Below, one piece after another: positions 1-7,656 of a DNA stretch of 64,000 nucleotides; within the stretch, counting starts at the first letter, position 1, and each line of letters begins with the position of its first letter. The notes beneath the pieces are model-generated. The model was not told the DNA's origin. It saw only the letters and a list, made by a program, of their open reading frames with translations, and did no database searches. The position numbers were made by a program, and so were the translations under genes. Where the stretch lies: NCBI RefSeq assembly GCF_031585635.1, contig NZ_CP134198.1, positions 310,001 to 374,000 on the forward strand, written 5' to 3'. The stretch is from Paraburkholderia sp. FT54 (GTDB lineage: Bacteria; Pseudomonadota; Gammaproteobacteria; Burkholderiales; Burkholderiaceae).

Positions 1-251
1 TCGTCCACACGCCACGACCGCCCTGTCGGTACGCCAAAACGGTTCCAGCGCTTGACGAACTGCGGCGTAAAGCGCTTCACCCAACGCATAATCGTGGTGT
101 GCACCAGCGACAAACCGCGCTCGGCCATCATCTCGACCAGATCGCGCAGGCTGAGCTTGTAGCGAAGGTACCAGCGCACGCAGAGAATGATGATCTCCCG
201 ATCAGAAGGTCGCCCATCAAACAACGCCTCCAGGCCTTTCCGCTTGCTCAT
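1..251 (-). CDS. IS6-family DDE transposase, N-terminal part
   Basis: The first 83 codons of an IS6-family transposase are visible from an ATG at 249-251. They contain the family hallmarks: the [20 protein letters not shown] stretch that forms the N-terminal HTH region, then FVKRWNRF, then the start of the SWRVDET block holding the first catalytic Asp. The gene continues outside the window, so integrity cannot be judged. It closely resembles, without being identical to, the intact transposases at 23954-24670 and 34885-35604. Confidence 0.85.
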   Translation of the reverse strand, partial: MSKRKGLEALFDGRPSDREIIILCVRWYLRYKLSLRDLVEMMAERGLSLVHTTIMRWVKRFTPQFVKRWNRFGVPTGRSWRVD

Positions 252-318
252 CACCGACCACCAGATTGTTGGGCTGAATACTTTAACCGATTCGCCGAGC
301 CTATTTGCACCAGAATCC
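1..318 (-). mobile_element. IS6-family element, left-truncated by the window edge
   Basis: The 5' end of an IS6-family insertion sequence. The outer terminal repeat reads CTATTTGCACCAGAATCC at 301-318, a variant of the CTATTTGCACCAGAGCC end carried by the other IS6 copies in this window. The transposase lies inside and runs off the window. This copy diverges clearly from those at 23.9, 31 and 33.3 kb, so it is a separate subtype. Confidence 0.85.
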
Positions 319-491
319 TTCATAGCGTCTGGACTTGAAGATAAGGGGTGGGTCAGAGTTACCGTGAGATACGGTCTAGTCTGGTGTATGAGCGGTTGAT
401 GGCCGGCGACGTCAGGCGGCGAGTTTCTGCTGACCGGGTAGATCGTCTTGCATCGGTTCGCCGTCCTTGAAGGCAATGCCTTCCAGTTGCC

Positions 492-701
492 GTGGAGGAT
501 ACAGGGAAAGGACTCGATCCCTCGATAGCCGAGCGCATTCTCGAGCCATTCGCGACCACAAAAAGCGATGGTATGGGCCTCGGGTTGTCGATCTGCCGTG
601 CGATAATAGAGGAGGCGCATGGCGAAGAGCTGAGCGTCTCCCCACGTTCGCCCCATGGCACGGTCTTCCAGTTCACCGTCCCGGTTGCGGCGAGCGGCGA
701 C
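492..701 (+). pseudogene. sensor histidine kinase, C-terminal ATPase fragment
   Basis: About 70 codons encode the end of a HATPase_c domain. The G1 box DTGKGLDP is followed by an F box (ILEPFATTK), the G2 box GMGLGLSICR and a final GTVFQFTVPV strand, the normal C-terminal order of a two-component sensor kinase. Everything upstream (sensor, HisKA and N box) is missing, and the frame continues past the expected end into unrelated sequence to 956. It is a remnant that cannot make a kinase. Its 3' side meets the DUF4392 remnant on the other strand, so this is a recombination junction. Confidence 0.75.
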
Positions 702-746
702 TACTCTAACCTTGCCCCTTCGTCCGGACGAATCGCGGCGGTACTG

Positions 747-932
747 TCAGCCCGGCGACGACGGAACAGCATTGCGAATGAAAAATCCGGTGACGATGCC
801 GACGTGCGCGTTGGGCCTACTCATGATCGAACGCGCTGCGTGTTCCAAACCGCCCTGCGCAAAACGCACCATGCGACTGATATCCCGCCGAACGGTCTGA
901 CCGATGATGTCTTCGATGGGCTTGGATGCCAT
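747..932 (-). pseudogene. DUF4392 (D-glutamate cyclase-like) protein, N-terminal fragment
   Basis: The reading frame from the ATG at 930-932 begins MASKPIEDIIG, and its segment IVTGFFI matches the N-terminal nucleotide-binding-like core of DUF4392 / glutamate cyclase domain proteins. After about 50 codons homology stops, and none of the three frames carries the expected ETDGP-type continuation, so the remaining four fifths are gone. It lies 43 bp downstream of the MFS gene with a weak AGGAAG ribosome site, so it was probably cotranscribed with the transporter. The family assignment rests on a short motif. Confidence 0.55.
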
Positions 933-958
933 TGCCTGCACTTCCTGTTGAATTAATG

Positions 959-977
959 GAGTGCGAGATCCGCACTC
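959..977. terminator. hairpin at the 3' end of the MFS gene
   Basis: GAGTGCG (959-965) pairs with CGCACTC (971-977) around a 5-nt loop and overlaps the MFS stop codon. There is no T tract, so it may act as an intercistronic or mRNA-stabilising hairpin rather than a true terminator. Confidence 0.35.
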
Positions 978-2277
978 ACACCGGAATCTTGCGTTCGTAG
1001 TCGATGCCAATCGAACACACCAGAAGACCCACCCCCATCGCGGCGAAACACTTCAACGCGAGGAAATATGAGCCGGTGTATTGAACGATTGCCCCGACGA
1101 CGATCGGAATTGTCATCCCGCCGAGGTTTCCGCCGAAATTCAGCAAGCCGCCGAGCGCGCCGACCTTGTTGCGCGTAGCGAGCATCGCGGGAATCGACCA
1201 GTACAGCCCGCCCCAGCGGAGGAAGAAAAAGGTCGCCGACAGCAGGATGACAACCATCCTTGGATTCGTCGCATAGGCCACGCAAAACACCGAGATCGTG
1301 GCCACCACCCCGGCAATGCCGAACATGACTCGCATCACCAGGTTGGGCGCTGCACCGCTCGCAAGCCATTTATCGGCGATAAAGCCGCCCACCACTTCGC
1401 CGACGAAGCCGCACATAAATATCAGGAAGCTCGCATTCCCCATTTGCTGCAGGTCGAAACCATGGACCTTGTGCAGATAGGTCGGCATCCAGGTAAGGAG
1501 CCCGTAGTAAAGTGTCGTGCAGCACATGAAGCTGAAAAACATCAGCCACATGGACCGGAACCTGAAGAAATCAATCGATCGGCCTGACAGGTCCTTGGCC
1601 TCCCTGGCATGCTCCAGCGCCTGAGCTCGCTCAATATGGACCGCTTCCGCCTCGTTGACGCCCGCATGCTCGCGCGGCTGATTCCTGATATACCGCCATG
1701 CAACCATGCCGCACAGGATCGTGCCGATACCGGCTATCGCGAACGCGGAGCGCCACGAGTGCATGACCAGAATCAGCCATGCGATCAGTACCGAACCAAA
1801 TGCTGCACCGAGCGGCGAGCCGCCATCCATCAGCGAAGCGCCGCGTACACGCTCGTGTTGCGTAAGCCATGCGGCGTTGAGCGCGCCGCCGGCCGAGGCA
1901 ACGGGGGCCTCGGCAACGCCGAGACCGATCCGTGTCATCAGCAGGCCCGCCGAGCTGGTCGCAATGGCCGCCAGCGCCTGAAAGCCGCCCCAGAACAGCG
2001 TACAAAGCGCAAGGACGGGACGCGGTTTGAAGCGATCGACGAGTTGGCCGCCCGGGATCTGCATCAACGTGTGCGACCAGAAGAACGAACTGAGAATAAA
2101 GCCCTGCATCACGGGCGACAGCGAGAATTCCTTCGTGAGCAGCGGCATCGCGACCGATAGGGAGGCACGGTCGATATAGTTCACCGTCACGAGCAGCAGC
2201 ATGACCAGAAAGATGTTCCAGCGCACTGACGTCTTCGGCTGCGCGTACGCTGCCGCCGAATCTATTGGTCTGCTCAT
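976..2277 (-). CDS. MFS transporter, probable anion:cation symporter family
   Basis: A 433-residue, apparently full-length major facilitator with about 12 hydrophobic segments. Near the start NYIDRASLSVAMP lies in TM1, and the loop after TM2 has the MFS signature GGQLVDRFKPRP. GLGVAEAPVASAG is typical of TM4 in the ACS family, which imports sugar acids, phthalate, tartrate and similar carboxylates. Start is the ATG at 2275-2277, preceded by GAGGAG. The next gene downstream is a DUF4392 fragment; MFS plus DUF4392 suggests import and processing of a small acidic compound, but the substrate is not readable from sequence. It is one of the few intact genes in the first 4 kb. Confidence 0.85.
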   Translation of the reverse strand: MSRPIDSAAAYAQPKTSVRWNIFLVMLLLVTVNYIDRASLSVAMPLLTKEFSLSPVMQGFILSSFFWSHTLMQIPGGQLVDRFKPRPVLALCTLFWGGFQALAAIATSSAGLLMTRIGLGVAEAPVASAGGALNAAWLTQHERVRGASLMDGGSPLGAAFGSVLIAWLILVMHSWRSAFAIAGIGTILCGMVAWRYIRNQPREHAGVNEAEAVHIERAQALEHAREAKDLSGRSIDFFRFRSMWLMFFSFMCCTTLYYGLLTWMPTYLHKVHGFDLQQMGNASFLIFMCGFVGEVVGGFIADKWLASGAAPNLVMRVMFGIAGVVATISVFCVAYATNPRMVVILLSATFFFLRWGGLYWSIPAMLATRNKVGALGGLLNFGGNLGGMTIPIVVGAIVQYTGSYFLALKCFAAMGVGLLVCSIGIDYERKIPV

Positions 2278-2345
2278 TCCGACTCCTCGCTATCGCATGA
2301 TATCCATCTAATGAACCGAATGTAGGATGCCGGAGATGTTGCTCA

Positions 2346-2557
2346 TCAGGTGCACGAACCCAGGCCGCCGCCGAACGCAAAGATGGAACAGCCGAAGAAG
2401 AAGCTGCTGAACACGATGCCCAGTTCCGACGGCGAGAGGCTCAGTTCCTTGTTGATGATCGGCGCGACGACGCTGAGTGCCGCGCGGACCATTAATTGAT
2501 GGCGCCCGCGACGAACAGCAGCAAGGTGACGACATAGCGATATCTACCGGTCTTCAT
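2346..2557 (-). pseudogene. MFS transporter N-terminal remnant
   Basis: From an ATG at 2555-2557 the frame reads MKTGRYRYVVTLLLFVAGAI, the start of another ACS-type MFS carrier. A small deletion where NYMDRAALS would lie shifts the frame, and the following RAALSVVAPIINKELSLSP is in another frame. Similarity ends after about 70 codons at FAFGGGLG. It is dead, with both a frameshift and loss of the rest of the gene. It lies just upstream of the intact MFS gene on the same strand and may come from a tandem pair. Confidence 0.7.
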
Positions 2558-2689
2558 TTGTCTCCAATCCTTTGGGAACCCCTTCCGTCGCTGTCAGCTA
2601 GTCGCATGGCTAGATGAAGTTGCCGACTGGACAGCCGCCGCAGTGCCCGCGATATGCACCGCCGTTCCGCCAAGTAGTCCTTCGTCGCG

Positions 2690-3100
2690 AGAAGAGTAGG
2701 TTTTTCCGAAGCGCGAATCTACTCTACGATGGGATAAGCCAACGCCCCGTTAGCGTAACTTGCTTATACGGGGGTATAAGCGGTTCTGCCGCATCAAGGC
2801 GGTGAAATATGATTTGCGTCGACAAAACGAATCGCATGCTCAATGAAACAACCCAGACCGGCTGCCGATAGACCGGCGACTTCTCTTTTCCGTAAACTTG
2901 CTCATGGTGGATGGTTTGTTGGTTGCTGGTTTCCGACTTCGACACTCAGACTCTCAGCTGAAACCTCCACCGCCTTCAATCTCCCGCCGAGGCAGCGCGC
3001 CTGACCGAGGTTATACGTTCGTATAACCAGGCAACGCTAACGCGGTATCGGCATATCCGACTGTAGAGTAGATTCGCCCCACGGCAAAACCTATTCTTCT
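2690..3100. repeat. pair of 91-bp inverted repeats with lox-like inner palindromes
   Basis: Positions 2690-2780 and 3010-3100 are inverted copies of one 91-bp unit, roughly three quarters identical and without gaps. The outer part of each arm has AGAAGA.TAGGTTTT and GCGAATCTACTCTAC, then GGATA.GCC and CGTTAGCGT. Each inner end has a short palindrome: TTATACG followed by 3 nt and GTATAA. About 230 bp of non-coding sequence separates the arms. The layout suits a tyrosine-recombinase target or the ends of a small non-autonomous element. No recombinase gene is adjacent. Confidence 0.7.
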
Positions 3101-3313
3101 CTCATCGAGAAAGCGCCCGTCGTTTGCGTGTTGACCCAATACGACTTCGGACATGCTGTCAGAGAATGGCTCTCACTTGCTTCGAGATAACAAGCATGTA
3201 ATCCGGGGGACAGGATCGAGTCAGCGGTGGTCGACCGGAATGGGATCAACCCGTCCGGATCAGCGACGAAGGGCGCCAAGGCGCGTTGATAACGAGTGCC
3301 ACAGGAGATTGCC

Positions 3314-3466
3314 ATGTTCGTCTATTCGATCCGTTATCGCGCTGGGTGCGGCCGTTGGTCGGTGGCCTTCGCACAGGCCGCTTCACAGTCCGAAGCTGAA
3401 GCGATTGCAACCCGCCGTTATGGCGCTTTCCATTCCGTCAGCCGTGCCGCCTTGGTCCGAGTATAG
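3314..3466 (+). CDS. small hypothetical protein, 50 residues
   Basis: An ATG at 3314, preceded by CAGGAG at a good distance, opens a 50-codon frame ending in TAG at 3464-3466. The product starts MFVYSIRYRAG, has an alanine- and glutamine-rich middle (FAQAASQSEAEAIATRRYG) and ends LVRV. Ribosome site, codon choice and start together look like a real small gene. No family is recognised. A similar-looking frame follows directly downstream, before the IS110 fragment. Confidence 0.45.
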   Translation: MFVYSIRYRAGCGRWSVAFAQAASQSEAEAIATRRYGAFHSVSRAALVRV

Positions 3467-3479
3467 AAAACGTAGTTGT

Positions 3480-3634
3480 GCTGGAGACAGCTATGGAATT
3501 AGACGCATTATCAGACAAGCCGAACGGGACGCCACGGTGGTCGACGCGCTGTACATCGCGCGTCACAAGCTGGCGACGTACCACGGTCTCATTGTCCATT
3601 CCCAACGTGAACAGTTGAAGATGGACGATGAGGG
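3480..3634 (+). pseudogene. unrecognised coding remnant upstream of IS110 fragment
   Basis: An open stretch encodes YGIRRIIRQAERDATVVDAL followed by IARHKLATYHGLIVHSQREQ, with composition and codon use typical of a real helical protein. No good start is in this frame, and a competing frame opens at the ATG at 3493 (MELDALSDKPNGTP), suggesting a frameshift near 3530. Homology appears to stop where the IS110-like sequence begins at about 3635. No family is recognised; it may be the rest of a small gene hit by the element. Confidence 0.3.
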
Positions 3635-4053
3635 GTGTATCCAAACGCCGCCGGGATCGATGTGGGCGCGTCCAGCCACTGGGTCGCAGTCCCCCGGCCG
3701 GCCTGCGACCAGCCGGTGCGTGGGTTCGGCACGACGACCGGCGAGCTGCACGCGATGGCCGACCGGCTGCTTGCCTGCGGCGTCGACACCGTGGCGCTGG
3801 AATCCACCGGGGTGTACTGGACCCCGTCTACGAGGTACTCGAGCAGCGCGGCCTGACAGTCTGGCTCGTTGATGCGCGCCAGATGAAGTATGTTCCCGGC
3901 CGCAAGAGCGACGTGCAGGACTTTCAGTGGCTGCAGGAGCTGATGAGTCTCGGACTGCTGCGCGCGACGTGGCGACCTGCCGGCGAAGTCGGCGTGGTGC
4001 GCGCGGTAGTGCGGCAGCGTGAACTGCTGCTCACCGAACAGGGCAGCTTCTAG
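3635..4053 (+). pseudogene. IS110-family transposase, frameshifted N-terminal fragment
   Basis: Two overlapping frames give the N-terminal RuvC-like (DEDD) part of an IS110 transposase. The first starts at a GTG at 3635 and carries AAGIDVGASSHWVAV (first Asp) and VALESTGVYWTP (Glu). After a frameshift near 3826 the second reads YEVLEQRGLTVWLVDARQMK then PGRKSDVQDFQWLQELMSLG, with the conserved Lys-x-Asp-x-x-Asp block. It stops at 4053, where the family normally continues for more than 200 residues. It is inactive. The IS110 tail at 9067-9445 may come from a different element. Confidence 0.8.
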
Positions 4054-4776
4054 TGCGCCGCGTGTATATCCCGGACTCTGCGCGCACGGGTTCGCCATCC
4101 GCTGCTCCTCTGTCTGCAACAACAAATAGCATTGCTTCACACCGCTTAACTTGTCCGCGATAACGTCGGGCGGAGATAATCACTCCAGTCAAAAGAAACA
4201 CGGTTTCGCGACAGTACTGGACTGATCACCCCTCAACTCGCGTCGAACATCTTGTAATTGACGTGAAAAATGAGGGCGGGACTTCGTTGTTGGTTTAGCC
4301 AACCGCAATTGTCTCAATGTTGACGATACGCCTGTTCTTGGAAAGCAGTTGATCAACGCAGTCCCCGCACAGGCGGAAGCACAGCAAAGCAGCTTTACGC
4401 AGACAGTGTACAAAACCTGCGCCGCCCCGCGGGTGAGTAGTACATTCGTATGGAAACGCAACCGCCCCAAGTGGATTGTCCAGTCGGAGGTCTTAACGAA
4501 CAGGTCTCGCATGTTCCACCTTTACGCTGGAAATGTGACGAAACGGTTTCGCTGGAAGTTGCGTCAAAGATTGGCCATGACGTTCATACCATCGTGACCA
4601 CTCCGAAGCCAAGCGGCATGACATTCAGGCATGCGGGACAGACGCTGTTCGACGGTAGTGCAACGCGTAGCACCATGCACGGCCGAGGCAGCGTGTAGGT
4701 TCAACGTGCATTTACAGTGCGGCATGCTTCATCTGCCTTTCAATGTCGTCGGACGCATCTTCAGGGAGCCACAATT
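4054..4776. other. 723-bp stretch without a confident gene
   Basis: No recognisable gene is seen. A forward frame of 82 codons at 4450-4698 (starting METQPPQVDC) has acceptable composition but no clear ribosome site or family, and overlaps a competing frame at 4349-4597. The region may hold the promoter of the DUF3331 gene. Confidence 0.4.
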
Positions 4777-5226
4777 ATGAATCCTGGTAGCGCCAAAGCC
4801 GACCCCTGGCCGAAGATTCTCGACTTGCTGAACCTATGTAGCGCGTGCGGAAATGCGGAGAGCCATGCGTCGCCCATTACAAAGATGATCAGCGCACAGC
4901 GATCTCAAGGAGCCCACACCGGAAGGCGGTACGGTCCGGCCTCTTTGGATACGCCAGGTTTCCAGGCTTGTGTGACGATTAACGTGCGTGAACTGACGGA
5001 ATCGTCCGCGACCATTGGGTGGTACGACCCGACGTGTTGCCGCTATGAGGACCAGCACTGGTGTCGCTTCAAGGCGCGGCACGGAGGTGTTTGTGCCATG
5101 ACCGGCGCCCAGATCCCGGTCGGCGCCGACGTCTTTCATCCGGCTCGCATCCGCGGAGTCGCGGCCAACGCCGACGCAATGATTCTCACGCATGCGCTGC
5201 AATGTGCTGCTACCGAGGCCGAGTGA
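4777..5226 (+). CDS. DUF3331 domain protein
   Basis: A 149-residue protein whose second half carries the DUF3331 pattern known from Burkholderia and relatives: ATIGWYDPTCCRYEDQHW, then GVCAMTGAQIPVGADVF, then NADAMIL. Paired cysteines (in DPTCCRY and GVCAMTG) suggest a small metal-binding or disulfide-stabilised fold; function is unknown. The ATG at 4777 is preceded by AGGGAGCC at a slightly long spacing. The N-terminal 50 residues are poorly conserved in the family and contain CSACG. The next gene, a small membrane protein, begins 8 bp after its stop, so the two may be cotranscribed. Confidence 0.7.
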   Translation: MNPGSAKADPWPKILDLLNLCSACGNAESHASPITKMISAQRSQGAHTGRRYGPASLDTPGFQACVTINVRELTESSATIGWYDPTCCRYEDQHWCRFKARHGGVCAMTGAQIPVGADVFHPARIRGVAANADAMILTHALQCAATEAE

Positions 5227-5234
5227 CATGACAA

Positions 5235-5675
5235 ATGAAAGCTACGTTACGGAGTGAAGCTTCAGCGGGCGAGCGGGCAGAAACACCGCAGGATTCTTCG
5301 TCTTTGACATCTGGCGCTCAGATCGGACGTAGATACCACATCTGGTCCAGTCTCTCCGCTTGGCTGGTGTTTTGTTGGGCGCTGATCGAGCTACCTGTGG
5401 AACTTTGGGTGTCGACAACATGGCGAGAAGCTGTGGCGTTGTCGTGCGCCAAACTGTTACTTTTGGCGGTGGTGCTGGCGATGGCACGCGGCGCTGCGTG
5501 GGCAACTGTCGTTTTTGTTGGTATCTGTGCGACAAGTGTGCTGGGGATTACGCCGATGCTACCCACCGAGTTTCATTTCTCTCCAGTTGGCGCTACTTTA
5601 TCGACCGGTGAAGTCCTGATCAAGTTCTTTGCATTGTTTATCTGCGTGTTGGGGCCACCAATGCGTGGGCGCTAG
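5235..5675 (+). CDS. hypothetical inner-membrane protein
   Basis: A 146-residue product with a polar N-terminus of about 35 residues and then three to four hydrophobic segments: WLVFCWALIELPVELWV, LLLLAVVLAMARGAAWATVV, ATSVLGITPML and IKFFALFICVLG. No catalytic motif or family is recognised. The start ATG at 5235 lies 8 bp after the DUF3331 stop, consistent with a two-gene unit. Codon use is somewhat less GC-biased than in the neighbouring SDR gene. A role in the envelope is the only inference possible. Confidence 0.45.
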   Translation: MKATLRSEASAGERAETPQDSSSLTSGAQIGRRYHIWSSLSAWLVFCWALIELPVELWVSTTWREAVALSCAKLLLLAVVLAMARGAAWATVVFVGICATSVLGITPMLPTEFHFSPVGATLSTGEVLIKFFALFICVLGPPMRGR

Positions 5676-5799
5676 GCGCGTCGGAGTGCAATTCTCGCCC
5701 GAAGTTTTGCGCCGCTCGAACACGCTTCCCGCTTGCTGATATACGAGTCAAGCGTAGCCGATCTGAAACGACCAGAGAATGCAATTGAAAGGAGCAAAC

Positions 5800-6552
5800 G
5801 TGACTTTTTCTGAGGGACAGCTGACTGGCAAAGTGGCGCTCGTGACCGGGGGCTCGCGCGGGATAGGCGCGGCCATCGCAAGACGGCTCGCAAGCGATGG
5901 CGCGGCCGTGTCGATAACCTATTCGAACTCGAGTGCCGACGCGCATCGCGTCATTGAGGACATCGAACGCGCCGGGGGACGAGGCGTGGCAATTCGCGCG
6001 GATTGTGCCGACGCGGAAGCGGTAAGAACCGCGGTTGGATCGACCTCGAAACGCTTCGGGGGACTGGATATTCTCGTGAACAACGCCGCGATGTTCCGCC
6101 GCGGTCTGATCGACGACTTCCCACTGGAAGACATCGACCGGATGCTGGCCATCAACGTTAGGAGCCTGCTTGTCGCCATTCAGGAATCGCTCCGCTTCAT
6201 GGAAAAAGGCGGGAGGATCATCAATATCGGCAGCATCAGCAGCGACTACATGCCGATTTCGGGTGTGTCCGTCTACGCCGCGACGAAAGGCGCGGTAACC
6301 AGCATGACGCGGGCGCTGGCAAGGGATCTTGGCAGTCGGGAAATTACGATCAATAACGTCCAGCCCGGACGGATCGATACGGTGATGAATCCGGCCGACG
6401 GTCCGATGGCCGACCAGATCCGGGGTTCAATTGCACTGGGCCGGTACGGATCAGGCGACGATATTGCGGGACTTGTCGCCTGGCTGGCAAGCCCCGATGC
6501 GGCGTTCATAACCGGCACCAGTCTGAAGGTCGATGGGGGCACAAGTGCTTGA
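5800..6552 (+). CDS. SDR-family oxidoreductase
   Basis: A classical short-chain dehydrogenase/reductase of 250 residues. It has the cofactor loop TGGSRGIG, the NNAA structural motif, an active-site serine in NIGSISSDYM and the catalytic YAATK pair. It ends INNVQPGRIDT and LASPDAAFITGTSLKVDGG, as in 3-oxoacyl-ACP-reductase-like SDRs. Arg after TGGS and the STYSNSSADAH-like region after beta 2 suggest NADP(H). I choose the GTG at 5800 because AAAGGAG lies 5 bp upstream; an in-frame ATG at 5779 would add 7 residues but lacks a ribosome site. The substrate is unknown, and no partner genes of a pathway adjoin it. Confidence 0.85.
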   Translation: MTFSEGQLTGKVALVTGGSRGIGAAIARRLASDGAAVSITYSNSSADAHRVIEDIERAGGRGVAIRADCADAEAVRTAVGSTSKRFGGLDILVNNAAMFRRGLIDDFPLEDIDRMLAINVRSLLVAIQESLRFMEKGGRIINIGSISSDYMPISGVSVYAATKGAVTSMTRALARDLGSREITINNVQPGRIDTVMNPADGPMADQIRGSIALGRYGSGDDIAGLVAWLASPDAAFITGTSLKVDGGTSA

Positions 6553-6835
6553 CCGATGGCCGCGGGCCCAGGGGCGGCACTCCGTATCGTGAACGAATCA
6601 CGCGGAGGCTCATGGACAATCGCAAATCCGAGGTGCCAAACTCTACCTTGGAGACCGCTTGGCGCTTAGATTTGGCGTTATCGCGCAAAACACCCTCTCT
6701 TGGAACGGGGATTGACTGCCTGAGAAACCGACGGTATTTTTGACGGGGCATCACGCCCCCTGCGCCGCCTCACAGTTCATTTCGATTCCGTGCCGGCTGT
6801 GGAGGCTCGTTGGCACGGAAACTCGGACCCAAGCC

Positions 6836-7573
6836 ATGCGTATCTGCTTTCAGAACGCGTCTATCCCGACGCGGGCCGCCAATCGGCTCAAATATCGCCT
6901 TTCGCTAAAGGAATCCCACGCGCGACAGGTGACCTCGGAAGTCTTCGGCTATAGAGACTGGACCGAGCTTCACAGCGAGCTGGGCAGCAAAGTAGCTTCC
7001 GCGCTCGACGAGGCGTGTGACAGCGCGACACTAACCGAGCGACGCGTATATCAGGCGTCGCAATTGCTCGCATCGTCAGTTGATCTTCACGGTGAATCCG
7101 CGGACGACTTTGTTCGATGGTGGCAACCATCGTCCGCGCATGCGCAAGACGAAGGCGTGCACCCGACAGGAGCGCCGTTTGCTGGCTCCAAGGAAGATCT
7201 GAGTTTTCAGGAGGCGCTGAGCACGTTGGCTCACGCCGCGCGCCATCCCGTTGGCCACTTCGAACAAGCGCTTACGACTGGCATACACAGAACGGAAAAC
7301 GAAAGCTCGCTGAGGTTTGTAGAATCGATTGCGGATGAGCTGCTAAGCGGCAACCGAAACCGGGAACCCGAAGTGGCTCGTCACCTCCTTGAGGCTTTGG
7401 CCTCGCGAGGGCTGCCCCGCTCGATACTTAACCTGGCAACGAGTTTGACGCTTGGCGACGGCGGCCCGAAAGACGAAAAGAGAGCCGCCGACTTGCTTGA
7501 GCAGTTGGTTGACGCTGCTTCGACTCCTGATGATCTGAAGCGGATTGCCGAATCACGCGTGGGCACCGCCTAA
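6836..7573 (+). CDS. hypothetical protein with Sel1-like repeat
   Basis: A 245-residue soluble protein from the ATG at 6836. Residues about 10-50 (RLKYRLSLKESHARQVTSEV then FGYRDWTEL) resemble the helical N-terminal segment found in several Burkholderia proteins annotated as glyoxalase-superfamily-like. Near the C-terminus LNLATSLTLGDGGPKDEKRA plus ADLLEQLVDAA fits one Sel1-type repeat, a protein-interaction helix pair. No enzyme motif is seen. The frame is open further upstream to 6740, but that part has low-quality composition. It ends about 80 bp before the IS701 insertion and appears intact. Confidence 0.55.
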   Translation: MRICFQNASIPTRAANRLKYRLSLKESHARQVTSEVFGYRDWTELHSELGSKVASALDEACDSATLTERRVYQASQLLASSVDLHGESADDFVRWWQPSSAHAQDEGVHPTGAPFAGSKEDLSFQEALSTLAHAARHPVGHFEQALTTGIHRTENESSLRFVESIADELLSGNRNREPEVARHLLEALASRGLPRSILNLATSLTLGDGGPKDEKRAADLLEQLVDAASTPDDLKRIAESRVGTA

Positions 7574-7656
7574 GCACCTGGTATCCCGGGTTCTGATGTG
7601 ATGGACGACTCCCTCCCTTGTATCTTGAAGTTCATGATTTTTATTCATCATGATAG

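Noticed and set aside
359..490. Reverse frame ending GIAFKDGEPMQDDLPGQQKLAA-like, a possible transposase tail next to GGGTGGGTCAGAG
   Set aside because: The sequence looks like the end of an insertion element, but the family could not be named with confidence.
6553..6743. Small frames between the SDR and Sel1-like genes
   Set aside because: Forward and reverse frames overlap, neither has a ribosome site and composition is poor; treated as intergenic.
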